Source: CBDFMR01 sp965249765 (GTDB lineage Bacteria > Bacteroidota > Bacteroidia > Chitinophagales > Saprospiraceae). From it: a DNA stretch of 64,000 nucleotides. The stretch lies in NCBI GenBank assembly GCA_965249765.1, contig CBDFMR010000005.1, forward strand, positions 2,232,001 through 2,296,000, written 5' to 3'. The notes under the pieces are model-generated. The model ran no database searches. It saw nothing but the letters and a program-made list of their open reading frames with translations, and was not told where the DNA came from. The position numbers were made by a program, and so were the translations under genes. Positions 48,501-55,928 of this stretch are shown one piece after another. Each line of letters begins with the position of its first letter. Positions within the stretch are counted from its first letter, which is position 1.

Positions 48501-48925
48501 CTAATATTTATAGAAGTGGCGCACGTTTTTATGCAGCAAGCGGTTCTTTTTTGTTCTATGGTCAAACAACGGATCAATTAGACCGTTGGCAAAAGCCTGG
48601 TGATATTACCGATGTGCCTCAGGCACGACTCAATGGGTTTCATGGCAATGATCACTCGACCAGATATCTAGAAACAGGAAATTTTATACGATTACGTAAT
48701 GTGACTTTAGGATACACCTTACCTCAAGGTCTTGCCAGTAAGATTGGGGTGAGTAGTTTAGGACTTTATGTTACTGGACATAATTTACTTACGATTACAA
48801 ATTTCGAGGGAACTGATGTAGAATCTAGGACTACAGAGGATATTGACTCATCCGTCAATAGCAACGCATTATGGTCAGCACCTTTGGCAAAAACCTATTC
48901 CTTCGGTGTTAATATTAAATTTTAA
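45518..48925 (+). CDS. SusC/RagA family TonB-linked outer-membrane protein
   Basis: A 1135-residue receptor. Signal peptide (1-27); STN secretin/TonB short domain about 30-100 (LSEVLDQISNRYQVIITYNPKLLF); a helical charged linker; carboxypeptidase-like domain about 155-230 (ISGYVHDTEGEPLVGATILVKGTTVGT); plug about 235-360 with the SusC signature DEVLVVGYGTQSK, and IRGQASISAGTNPLFILDG and VLKDASAAAIYGSRGANGVVVITT; beta-barrel to the end (SFGVNIKF). The STN domain signals to FecR, so it both transports and regulates. The substrate is not readable. It forms an operon with SusD-like and TlpA-like genes. Confidence 0.96.
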   Translation: MKQNSHLKCLFLCAVMYMFACTSMYGHSTERQTHPLSEVLDQISNRYQVIITYNPKLLFDINIDFELRDEEDMKSAVNRALEKTNLKYKQLTDKYYIVFHETKTSRKTLKKLKKKFREIEKLEQQESLSIQKINQVKEIHLDNVIREAQKLVEITSISGYVHDTEGEPLVGATILVKGTTVGTIADVDGAFSLSVPNGATTLVFSYIGYISQEVEIDGRNLFDIRLAADATTLDEVLVVGYGTQSKRYLTDNVIKYNNESFANVPTPNLINALVGKGAGIQINQLGGKVEGSIGIRIRGQASISAGTNPLFILDGIPLTNIDESTSRAPTNPLLTLSPSEIESIEVLKDASAAAIYGSRGANGVVVITTKEGKEGKPSISLNMSYGTSEVINTLDFLNAAQYVELISEAGENVGQLEAAEAGFDRISQGTDWRNGEVDTDWEEFSYQRGYTRDVDLSISGGSAKTKYFLSGAYNKTKGILVSNGLERISARSNIKHKISDKIKTGINLSFSRVDIGKVDADNSFTNPLFSTMQPRIAPAFTPEGETIANPFFHSLAHALQNTSDKALISRFIGKAYGEYQILPDLKFNSSFAFDFFTSTEDRWRGRLSAFNATNGEVFTSNANTENYIVSNYLTINKELNEIHRIAAVIGTEFNNSERTFTSVTGTQFPSDDFRLISSAAEIAAGSGDVSEYNFVSYFARATYAINDKYLFKASFRRDGSSRFGTETRFGSFPSVSAGWIISDEDFLEGLEKISFLKLRASWGKVGNAEIGDFASRSLYSGVSYVGNSGLAPTQAGNNSLGWESSTQLELALEYGLFNNRITGDIAYYTKNTNDLLFNEPIIPSAGDPDGQGVTKNIGRLDSKGIEISIQTQNIQNNDFSWTTNFNIANNTNEIASLPNGADVINGQNILREGLPVNSFYLIEYAGVDPDNGDALWYTNTDNSDGTIDRTKTNNSSAASRIIAGNKNPDWIAGITNTLNYKNFDFSATFNGEWGANIYRSGARFYAASGSFLFYGQTTDQLDRWQKPGDITDVPQARLNGFHGNDHSTRYLETGNFIRLRNVTLGYTLPQGLASKIGVSSLGLYVTGHNLLTITNFEGTDVESRTTEDIDSSVNSNALWSAPLAKTYSFGVNIKF

Positions 48926-48948
48926 TTAAATTATAAATTATAGAATAG

Positions 48949-50295
48949 ATGAAAAATTTTAAATTTCTTTATATAGTATTTTTAGGATTACTTTTTAGTA
49001 ACTGTGAAGATGAATTAAATATAGAACCTCAAAGCAGTATTACAGACGTTGTTGCTTTGTCTACAGAAGGGGGTATTTCTAATGTCCTAGTAGGACTCTA
49101 CGATGAGGCTCATGGTTCAAGCACTTTTAATGGTTACAAAACCCTTTTATCTGATTTATTAGGTACGAGTAATCAAGTTGATTGGGTAGGTACTTTTAGT
49201 CAGCCAGTAGAATTTTTTAATAAAAAAATGTTACCTGACAACGGATTTGTAGGTTCTGTATGGTCTGGGGCATATCAAATAATTAATCAAGCGAATCTTG
49301 TAATAGAAAATAGTGATGTTGTAACCAGTAGTGAAACCAAGAAAGATCGCTTGATAGGCGAAGCCAAATTTTTAAGAGCATTTAGCTATTTTGAATTGAT
49401 AAATTCTTATGCTTTGCCTTACACAAGTGGCCAAACCAATTCACAAATGGGGGTTCCTCTAAGGCTTTCGGGAATTGTAGATTTTTCTGTTGACCTGTCA
49501 TTAATAAGAAGTTCTGTGGAGGAAGTATATGCGCAAATTATTCTTGATTTGGATGATGCGTATTCGAAATTACCGCCTACTAATGGTTTTTTTGCTGATA
49601 AATATGCCGCAAAAGCTTTATTAGCTAGGCTATATTTGCAGCAAGGTAATTATGCAGCTGCAAGAGATGCCGCTCATGATGTTATAGAAAATAGCGGACA
49701 CCAGATAACAGGTACATTTGCAGAAGCTTTTAACCGCGATTCAGATAGCTCAGAAGATATCTTTGCGATACAATTTTCAAGCACAGATCCAAGTTTTAAC
49801 GCGATCCCCTTTTTTTACGCTTCTGCTGCTAATGGAGGCAGAGGTGGCGACATTCCCATACTGCCTGGTTATATCGACCTTTTCGATGCTCCAGCTTTAG
49901 ATGTAAGAGCTTCGTTTTTTTATATTGATAATGAAAAAACGTTAACATCTAAGTATGTTAGAACGGAGATTAATCTTTCAATGTTCAGAATGGCAGAAAT
50001 GCACTTAATTAGGGGGGAATCCAATTTTAGGGAAAACACCACTGTTGGTTTACCCCCATTGGATGAAATAAATGCTTTAAGAGCAAGATCTTTGGCTCCA
50101 CCTTTTGGTGTAGTAACTTTAGATTCTTTCTTAAACGAAAGACAATTAGAATTGGGCTTTGAAGGCTTATTACTACAGGATTTCAAAAGAACTGGTCGTT
50201 CCATTGGAAGTATACCGTTTGATGATAATAGATTAGTGTGGCCAATACCCGAAGATGAAATTAACACCAATGCATTGATAGAACAAAATCCATAG
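48949..50295 (+). CDS. SusD/RagB family nutrient-binding lipoprotein
   Basis: A 448-residue surface lipoprotein (KNFKFLYIVFLGLLFSNC, lipobox cysteine at residue 19), partner of the SusC receptor 23 bases upstream. Typical SusD parts: the NIEPQSSITD start of the mature protein, LNQ-like 'WSGAYQIINQANLVIE', KKDRLIGEAKFLRAFSYFELIN, KYAAKALLARLYLQQGNYAAARDAAHDVIE (TPR), FRMAEMHLIRGESNF and INALRARS, LNERQLELGFEG (C-terminal). No glycan-degrading genes are nearby; the neighbour TlpA suggests peptide or other substrates, but this is inference. Confidence 0.94.
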   Translation: MKNFKFLYIVFLGLLFSNCEDELNIEPQSSITDVVALSTEGGISNVLVGLYDEAHGSSTFNGYKTLLSDLLGTSNQVDWVGTFSQPVEFFNKKMLPDNGFVGSVWSGAYQIINQANLVIENSDVVTSSETKKDRLIGEAKFLRAFSYFELINSYALPYTSGQTNSQMGVPLRLSGIVDFSVDLSLIRSSVEEVYAQIILDLDDAYSKLPPTNGFFADKYAAKALLARLYLQQGNYAAARDAAHDVIENSGHQITGTFAEAFNRDSDSSEDIFAIQFSSTDPSFNAIPFFYASAANGGRGGDIPILPGYIDLFDAPALDVRASFFYIDNEKTLTSKYVRTEINLSMFRMAEMHLIRGESNFRENTTVGLPPLDEINALRARSLAPPFGVVTLDSFLNERQLELGFEGLLLQDFKRTGRSIGSIPFDDNRLVWPIPEDEINTNALIEQNP

Positions 50296-50362
50296 TCCTG
50301 AGCGATTTTTCTTCACGTTGGGGAGGAAAAAAGGACGGCACTAAATTTAATCTGTGAATTCT

Positions 50363-50488
50363 CCGAGACTCTGCCTCGGGGTCAATAATTTTGATGCTTT
50401 GAAAAGGCGCCGTTGTATAAAAAATCCGGTTTCCGATCCTTTAGGTCGGAAAAAATTTGGCGGAAGCCCCGACGGCTTGCCTCGGGGT
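50363..50488 (+). repeat. GC-rich palindromic repeat region upstream of TlpA gene
   Basis: Within AT-rich surroundings the segment holds two copies of TGCCTCGGGGT (50372-50382 and 50478-50488), a CCGAG/CTCGG hairpin at 50363-50379 and a CCCCGA/TCGGGG hairpin at 50467-50487. It may be a dispersed repeat (REP-like) or a structured leader of the downstream gene. Only one region of this type is seen, plus a faintly similar CCCC/GGGG hairpin at 52437-52452. Confidence 0.5.
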
Positions 50489-50518
50489 AGTCAAAATTTA
50501 GATTTTTTTTCAATGCAG

Positions 50519-51880
50519 ATGAAAAAATTAATCGTTTTACTTATTGGTATATTTATAATAAGTTGCAAGCATGAATCCAAAGTAGATCATATATTATTTT
50601 CTGGATTTATTGCCAATTTGGATGCAAAATCAATACAAGTCTCGGGTTATAGTTTTAATAAAGAAATTGAATTAAAAGACGGAATTTTTTCTGATACTCT
50701 TATGATTAAAGAAGAGGGGTATCACGATCTTAAAATTGGTACAGAAAAGTTAGCTTTATATTTAAGTAAAAGCGACAATTTGAATCTAAACATTAATACA
50801 AAAAAGTTTAATGAAAGTATAAAATATACTGGGAAAGGTGGAGAAAAAAACAATCTTCTAGCTCAGAAGTATATGATTAGTAAAAAGCTTACCGAAGATA
50901 CTAAGACATTCTATTCGCAAACAGAAGATGATTTTGTTGCTATAGCAAAAGAGGTAAGAACTAAAACAGAATCAGCTATAAATTTTGCTGATTTGTCAAG
51001 CACTTTTAGACAACAACAATTAAATGATGCCAAGTATGCTTTTATTTTTGCAATAAATAATTATGAAAGGTATCATGCTTATTATTCAAAAAACGAGGAT
51101 TTTAAAGTATCAGATACATATAAAAATAATATAATAGGAGTAACACATGATAATGTTGATGCCTATAAAAGCTCTGATGCCTACAGAAGTTTGGTATCTA
51201 GCAAATACCAAAAAATCATTACTGAACTATACTCTGAATCTGGAGACTATGGAACTGCTATTGTTAGTGCTTTGAAAAGTGTTGAAAATGGTCATATTAA
51301 AGATGAACTGCTTAAAAGATTTGCATATTATACTTTAAGTCCAACAGAAAACTTGCAATCTACCTATGATTACTTTATGGCTAATACAGCCAATGAAGAT
51401 TATAAAAAATCATTTACTGAAAAGTATAATAAGCTAAAAATTATAGCAGTAGGAGCTCCTTCCCCTATTTTTGTAAACTATGAAAACCATAAAGGCGGAA
51501 AAACTTCTCTAGCTGACCTTAAAGGCAGATATGTTTATGTAGATGTTTGGGCTACATGGTGTGGACCTTGTATTGCTGAAATCCCAGCTTTAAAAGAAGT
51601 AGAAAAAGAATATCATAACAAGAACATTGAGTTTGTTTCTATTTCAGTCGATACAGAAAAATATTATGACAAGTGGAAAAAAATGGTTTCTGATAAAAAA
51701 TTAGCAGGTATTCAATTAATAGCAGACAAGAATGGGGAATCCAAATTTATAACTGATTACGTCATTGAAAATATTCCTCGCTTTATCTTAATTGATCCGG
51801 AAGGAAATATTGTAAATGCTGATGCACCACAACCTTCAAGTCCTAAACTCATTGACATTTTCAACGAATTGAAAATATAA
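50519..51880 (+). CDS. TlpA-like thioredoxin-fold lipoprotein
   Basis: A 453-residue lipoprotein (KKLIVLLIGIFIISC). Residues about 20-110 form a beta-rich DUF4369-like region, the middle is helical, and from about 310 there is a TlpA/AhpC-TSA thioredoxin domain: APSPIFVNYENHKGGKTSLADLKGRYVYVDVWATWCGPC with the CGPC active site, then FVSISVDTEKYYDKWKKM, and IENIPRFILIDPEGNIV with the cis-proline. It reduces or isomerises disulfides in the periplasm. It is the last gene of the SusC/SusD unit. Earlier in-frame ATGs (50354, 50513) were rejected because 50519 starts the signal peptide. Confidence 0.92.
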   Translation: MKKLIVLLIGIFIISCKHESKVDHILFSGFIANLDAKSIQVSGYSFNKEIELKDGIFSDTLMIKEEGYHDLKIGTEKLALYLSKSDNLNLNINTKKFNESIKYTGKGGEKNNLLAQKYMISKKLTEDTKTFYSQTEDDFVAIAKEVRTKTESAINFADLSSTFRQQQLNDAKYAFIFAINNYERYHAYYSKNEDFKVSDTYKNNIIGVTHDNVDAYKSSDAYRSLVSSKYQKIITELYSESGDYGTAIVSALKSVENGHIKDELLKRFAYYTLSPTENLQSTYDYFMANTANEDYKKSFTEKYNKLKIIAVGAPSPIFVNYENHKGGKTSLADLKGRYVYVDVWATWCGPCIAEIPALKEVEKEYHNKNIEFVSISVDTEKYYDKWKKMVSDKKLAGIQLIADKNGESKFITDYVIENIPRFILIDPEGNIVNADAPQPSSPKLIDIFNELKI

Positions 51881-51998
51881 GGTTCGACTTAAAGGATATT
51901 CTGGTAAATATTTAAACGGTGTTCTTTTTGGAATTATATTCAACCCATCCATCTTTTTATACCCAGATATTTATTAATATAGTGAATAATTCGGGTGG

Positions 51999-52016
51999 GT
52001 GTATAACAAATTGCAC
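51999..52016. repeat. Probable IS66 terminal repeat
   Basis: GTGTATAACAAATTGCAC, 43 bases beyond the IS66 transposase stop (52059, minus strand), matches 17 of 18 positions of the inverted repeats of the small element at 43847-44078. Confidence 0.6.
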
Positions 52017-52058
52017 AAAAGGTTATATTGGTTGGGATGTAAGCGTCCGACGGAGACC

Positions 52059-52415
52059 CTATAGGAGAATTTCTTCAGGCAGAGTAATTTTGCCTGGGAT
52101 TAATTGATTGAGTTCTTTGATTTTATAATCAGGAATAATTTCAATTACATGTTTGAGCCATTTATATGGATTTACATCGTTGGCCTTACAAGTGGCAAAG
52201 AAGGTGTACCTCATGGCGATGCGCTGCGCCGCTTTATGATTGCCGGCGAACATATAATTTTTGCGTCCTCATGCGAGTGGTCTTATTTTATTTTCGATTA
52301 GATTATTATCTAATTCTAATCTACCATCATTTAATATGGCGATGAGTTTAGACCATTGATTTAAGGTATATGTAATGGCTTTGCCTACAAATATATCGCA
52401 ATCAACTGGACCTTT
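52059..52415 (-). pseudogene. IS66 transposase C-terminal remnant with in-frame stop
   Basis: Minus-strand frame: ITYTLNQWSKLIAILNDGRLELDNNLIENKIRPLA, interrupted by TGA at 52269, continuing GRKNYMFAGNHKAAQRIAMRYTFFATCKANDVNPYKW and ending IPDYKIKEL. In IS66 family transposases the position after RPLA is normally a hydrophobic residue such as Leu, so a TTA-to-TGA change is the simplest explanation. The N-terminal two-thirds of the protein are missing; the sequence breaks off near 52400 where the foreign segment begins. Confidence 0.85.
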
Positions 52416-52461
52416 TTGGGTGAGAGGGAAGTGATACCCCGTCCGTTTGGGGTCGGGGGAT

Positions 52462-52896
52462 ATGATCATCCAGGAGGTGCTGCTGTGGTTTGGTATTGTT
52501 GCGTTTTTTGTTAATTATTTACTGCTGAGGCAGATAGGGTTTTATCATACGATGCAGAGGGTGGTAGCGTTTGTTCTCGTAAATTTTGGTATTTATTTGA
52601 GTATTATCAATATTTTTGGTACTGATCCTGTGTATCTGGTGAGTATCGGTACGATCTGGAGTATTATCAATAGTCTGGTGATGTTTCATACGTGATGGCT
52701 TCGTAGAAAAGGTTTTCTGGGATCACGTGATTATTTGTATCGGATAGGGGCGAATGGTATGGTGACCGTGTGTAATATCTATTTTATGTTTTTGTTGCCG
52801 TTGTCGTTGCAGTTGAGATTTTTCTTGGCATTGATGTATTTCTGAGTTCAGTTGTTTTTGATGTTGTATAATGTGAGGTATGTGCAGGGGAGGTAA
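52462..52896 (+). CDS. Membrane protein readable only if UGA is sense (possible code 25)
   Basis: In the standard code this frame ends at TGA 52693. If TGA is read through (52693 and 52843) it is a continuous 144-residue frame ending at TAA 52894. The product would have four or five hydrophobic segments (VLLWFGIVAFFVNYLLL; VVAFVLVNFGIYLSIINIF; NIYFMFLLPLSLQL; LMYF-x-VQLFLMLYNV) and a positive loop (WLRRKGFL). The DNA is markedly G+T-rich on this strand, unlike the host genes. I do not recognise the family. It precedes the antitoxin-toxin pair with the same peculiarity. In the host, where TGA is a stop, it would give a 77-residue fragment. Confidence 0.5.
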
Positions 52897-52963
52897 TGAG
52901 AGTAGCAGAGTGGTAGGTGTAAGCCATTACCATAGTAGACTTGAGGTGAAATGGAGTGGTAAT

Positions 52964-53221
52964 ATGTGCGTTTTTCAGTACTATAAAGGTATGGGAAAAG
53001 ATATATTCAATCCTCGTATATTTCGGGATATAAAAGATGTTGATTATGAAAAAACACCTATGAGTGTTATTTTTCGTGTGATGAGATATGGAGATTTGAT
53101 AGATGTACAGCAGCTAAAAAGTGTTTATAACACAAACGTACTTGTATCATTTTTGAAAAAGAGATGAAATGAACTTGATCAATGAGAAAAAAACCTTCTT
53201 CATCTTCTAATAGCGTCATAG
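52964..53221 (+). CDS. DUF6922-like antitoxin, readable through two TGA codons
   Basis: The core NPRIFRDIKDVDYEKTPMSVIFRVMRYGDLIDVQQLKSVY resembles the small proteins (DUF6922 type: F-W-D-V-D ... I-x-R-V-x-E-x-G-D) that are regularly encoded just before AbiEii-like nucleotidyltransferase toxins. In the standard code the frame stops at TGA 53165; reading TGA (53165, 53183) as an amino acid extends it to TAG at 53219, exactly abutting the toxin ATG at 53222. That gives about 85 residues from ATG 52964. Other possible starts are 52880 and 52991. The host would make only the truncated form. Confidence 0.55.
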
Positions 53222-53848
53222 ATGTATTTGGAAGCTCTTCATCCTAAGACAAAGATAGTCTTTGACCGTATTGCTCATGCTACTAAGCCATGGCCGTTTC
53301 ATCTTATATGATGAACTGCATTGGCATTACATATAGGCCATAGAGAATCGATAGACTTAGACTTTGTTGTCTATGATGAATTGAGAGATGCGCAAAAGAA
53401 CAAAATCAAACAACTATCTTCAACATATGAAGTCATCTATGAATCAAATGAGCAACTTGATCTCTTTGTCGATGGTGTTAAAGTAACCTTATTTAGTTAT
53501 TGGCGAAAACCCTTATATCCTCTCGTGTCGTACGAACAACTGAAATTATGGGATATGCGTGACATAGCTTTGTCCAAGGCGCATACTATAGGGAGAAGGT
53601 CAGAAATAAAAGACTATATAGATTTGTATGTATTGTTGTCTAAGGGACTGATAGGTATAGACTGGTTGGTAGCTACAGCGAAACAAAAATTTGGTTGAGA
53701 TTTTTCTGAAAAACTTTTGTTCAAGCAACTTACCTTGCTAGATCAGTGTGAACATACGTCATTGATGATGCATGAGCCTTATAAGGAGTTAGATTTACAA
53801 GTAGTGCAGGATTTTTTTCTTTGATTAGTGAAGAGGAGATTGGGGTAG
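53222..53848 (+). CDS. AbiEii/AbiGii-like nucleotidyltransferase toxin, readable only with UGA as glycine
   Basis: A 208-residue frame with TGA at 53309, 53312, 53696 and 53822 and a final TAG at 53846. The start MYLEALHPKTKIVFDRIA and the core TALALHIGHRESIDLDF, DLFVDGVKVTLFSY, LWDMRDIALSKAHTIGRRSEIKDYIDLYVLL are those of the AbiEii/AbiGii (type IV toxin-antitoxin) nucleotidyltransferases. In that family T-A-L-A-L is preceded by Gly-Gly, part of the nucleotide-binding motif; here exactly these two codons are TGA TGA. The tail DFSEKLLFKQLTLLDQ after the third TGA also fits the family. It follows the antitoxin without a gap. In the standard code only a 125-codon fragment is open. Confidence 0.6.
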
Positions 53849-53868
53849 ATATTTTTGAACAAAACTAA

Positions 53869-53893
53869 AACCCTTAGTGAAATACTAAGGGTT
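53869..53893. terminator. Hairpin terminator downstream of T9SS-type gene
   Basis: A 10-bp stem (AACCCTTAGT with ACTAAGGGTT) and 5-nt loop; on the minus strand it is followed by TTTTAGTTTTG. It lies 44 bases beyond the stop of the minus-strand gene at 53937. Confidence 0.7.
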
Positions 53894-53936
53894 GTAGCCA
53901 TCTGTAAAAACAGATTAAATTGCATATTTTCTATTT

Positions 53937-55817
53937 TCATCTAACCTTGATGATCCTAGTATGATATTTTTGACTTATCCTACCACTTTCATCAAGATCT
54001 AATAACTCCAGGATGTAAAGTCCTGGAGCCCCACCTACCTCTAATACAGAAGTAACTGGTTCCTCTTTTTTCTGTCCTATCGAGGTAGTTAGGATAACCT
54101 TATCTATTGATAAGGAAGGCGATATATCAATAAAGATATTATCTTCAAAGGGATTTGGATACACCGAAATCCCTTCTACTTCAATGATATCTATTGATAA
54201 TACTAGTTCTACGATAACATTAACAGTACATGTACTGCTATTATTGCTATCGTCAGTGACGGTAACTGTAACCGTTTTATCTCCAGGATCGTTACCACTA
54301 AAGGTAGCATTTCCCAAATCAACTGTAGTATCACAATTATCCGATACATTTTCTATAAGTTGAGATACTATTAGAGTAGTATCTTGACCTGCTTCAAGTT
54401 TTATAGTAATAACTTCATCAATACACTCTAGTGTAGGTGCAAGATCGTCAATAATCGTTACACTTGTTACACACGAAGAACTAAGCCCTTCAGCATCAGT
54501 GACTGTAAAAGTAATATCCTGTTGACCAAGATCATCACAATTAAAATCTAACGTTGCTTTTCCATCAATTGTTGTGGACTCAATACCACTATCATCAGTT
54601 GATCCGTTATCCAGATCATCTGCCAATAGGGTTGTCATACCATCACTATCCAACGATAATGTAAGGTTGTCGAGACATTTTGCTACTGGTGCCGAGTTGC
54701 TAGAAGTAACTTCAACAGTTCCTGTCATAGTTGCAGTTTGTCCACCGCAATCATTAGTTACAGTAACAGTGTAACTCCATGTTCCCGTTTCACTAAATGA
54801 AACATTTACGTTGTCTCCACTTTCATTGAAGTTACTATTTCCATTTGTGAATTCCCATGTCCAATTCTCATTTTCAATATCTTTGTTAGTAGACGCTGAA
54901 AATGAAACCATACTTCCTGTCTCTGTAGTAGAAGGTCCAGTTAGGTTTTCTATAGCAAGGTTTGGCATGATAGTCAACCAATTAGGGTGACTTACCCTTA
55001 TGTACCCTGCTATATCTTCTCCATCAGGACCTACTCCTAGATTAGTTCCACCACTAAAACCAAGGTTTCCTGATGTACTCCAACCATAACTTTTACCATC
55101 ATTTGTTTGCATTGGTCGTTGTGTAGGATCTGGACCATTTTGATGATCTGGATGATTCCAGCCTGCACTATGAGAAATTGCATGTCCTCTAATTCCAGTA
55201 TGATTATAAGCATCCTGTTTAAACGTTTCTGAAGGATGAATATTGTCTTCAGGAGCAAAACCTCTTGTAGAATTTTCCTGTACGCCCAGTGCACTATTCC
55301 TGATGATTGTATTTATCTTCTGTGCACCATAACATTCTCGTGCCTCTAATACATAACTATCAAATAACGTGCCAAGAGTTGGATCATCAAGAGTAGCTAC
55401 CGCTACATTAATAAAATCTGTTTGTAAGGGCCATCCAAGATCAGTGGCTTCAGTTAAATCAATATTTTGCTGCCCTGCATATACATAAGCATCACCTTCA
55501 CCGCAATATAAACCTTCATCTTTAGCTATCTGACTATCTTCAGCTATTGCGTCGAGTATTGTTTGGAGATTAACGGTAATCTGATCATCAACAAGGAAAT
55601 GAACTCGAATGGACTCGTTCCACATGCTGTCTCCAGCTAGTGTCGCTACTGTAGGATTGTGTTCTTTTTTGTAACCGAAAACACTACAAGACCCAGAGCT
55701 GCAGGCTTCCAATGTATACTCTCCGAAATCAAATTTTGTTGTTTCCTGAGCATGAGTATCTATTTGAGTTCCGAATACTAGGAACATACTGAGTAATAGT
55801 AATTTTTTCATAATCAT
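53937..55817 (-). CDS. Secreted multidomain protein with PKD/HYR-like domains and T9SS sorting signal
   Basis: A 626-residue exported protein (signal KKLLLLSMFLVFGTQIDTHA; start ATG 55817 or 55811). Residues about 25-290 are of unknown fold with three or more cysteines (EACSSGSCSVFGYKKEH, GLYCGEGDAY) and a histidine-rich stretch (HAISHSAGWNHPDHQNG), possibly metal binding. Then a PKD-like domain (about 300-380: MVSFSASTNKDIENENWTWEF), two HYR/Ig-like repeats (VAKCLDNLTLSLDSDG, LECIDEVITIKLEAGQ), and the C-terminal type A sorting domain (VEGISVYPNPFEDNIFI ... GLYILELLD). It is exported through type IX secretion. Confidence 0.88.
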   Translation of the reverse strand: MIMKKLLLLSMFLVFGTQIDTHAQETTKFDFGEYTLEACSSGSCSVFGYKKEHNPTVATLAGDSMWNESIRVHFLVDDQITVNLQTILDAIAEDSQIAKDEGLYCGEGDAYVYAGQQNIDLTEATDLGWPLQTDFINVAVATLDDPTLGTLFDSYVLEARECYGAQKINTIIRNSALGVQENSTRGFAPEDNIHPSETFKQDAYNHTGIRGHAISHSAGWNHPDHQNGPDPTQRPMQTNDGKSYGWSTSGNLGFSGGTNLGVGPDGEDIAGYIRVSHPNWLTIMPNLAIENLTGPSTTETGSMVSFSASTNKDIENENWTWEFTNGNSNFNESGDNVNVSFSETGTWSYTVTVTNDCGGQTATMTGTVEVTSSNSAPVAKCLDNLTLSLDSDGMTTLLADDLDNGSTDDSGIESTTIDGKATLDFNCDDLGQQDITFTVTDAEGLSSSCVTSVTIIDDLAPTLECIDEVITIKLEAGQDTTLIVSQLIENVSDNCDTTVDLGNATFSGNDPGDKTVTVTVTDDSNNSSTCTVNVIVELVLSIDIIEVEGISVYPNPFEDNIFIDISPSLSIDKVILTTSIGQKKEEPVTSVLEVGGAPGLYILELLDLDESGRISQKYHTRIIKVR

Positions 55818-55928
55818 TTATTTTAGTTTTCAATGGTTAATAATTTTACAAGATCTTCAAAAGTTACACCAAAGGGTGCTACTTTCTGCTTTTAAAGACC
55901 TTTTCTTTTCAGAAAATATGCTCATCAC

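Noticed and set aside
51919..52107. 62-codon frame between TlpA and the IS66 remnant
   Set aside because: It spans the presumed IS66 terminal repeat and shows no coding features.
52059..52415. TGA inside the IS66 remnant as further evidence of recoding
   Set aside because: The family has a hydrophobic residue (usually Leu) at that position, so a simple TTA-to-TGA mutation in host DNA explains it; the gene is on the other strand and also truncated.
52462..53848. UGA read as tryptophan (code 4, Mycoplasma-like) for the island
   Set aside because: Several TGA sites could be Trp, but the paired TGAs fall on the conserved Gly-Gly of the toxin, which fits glycine much better. Code 4 is not fully excluded.
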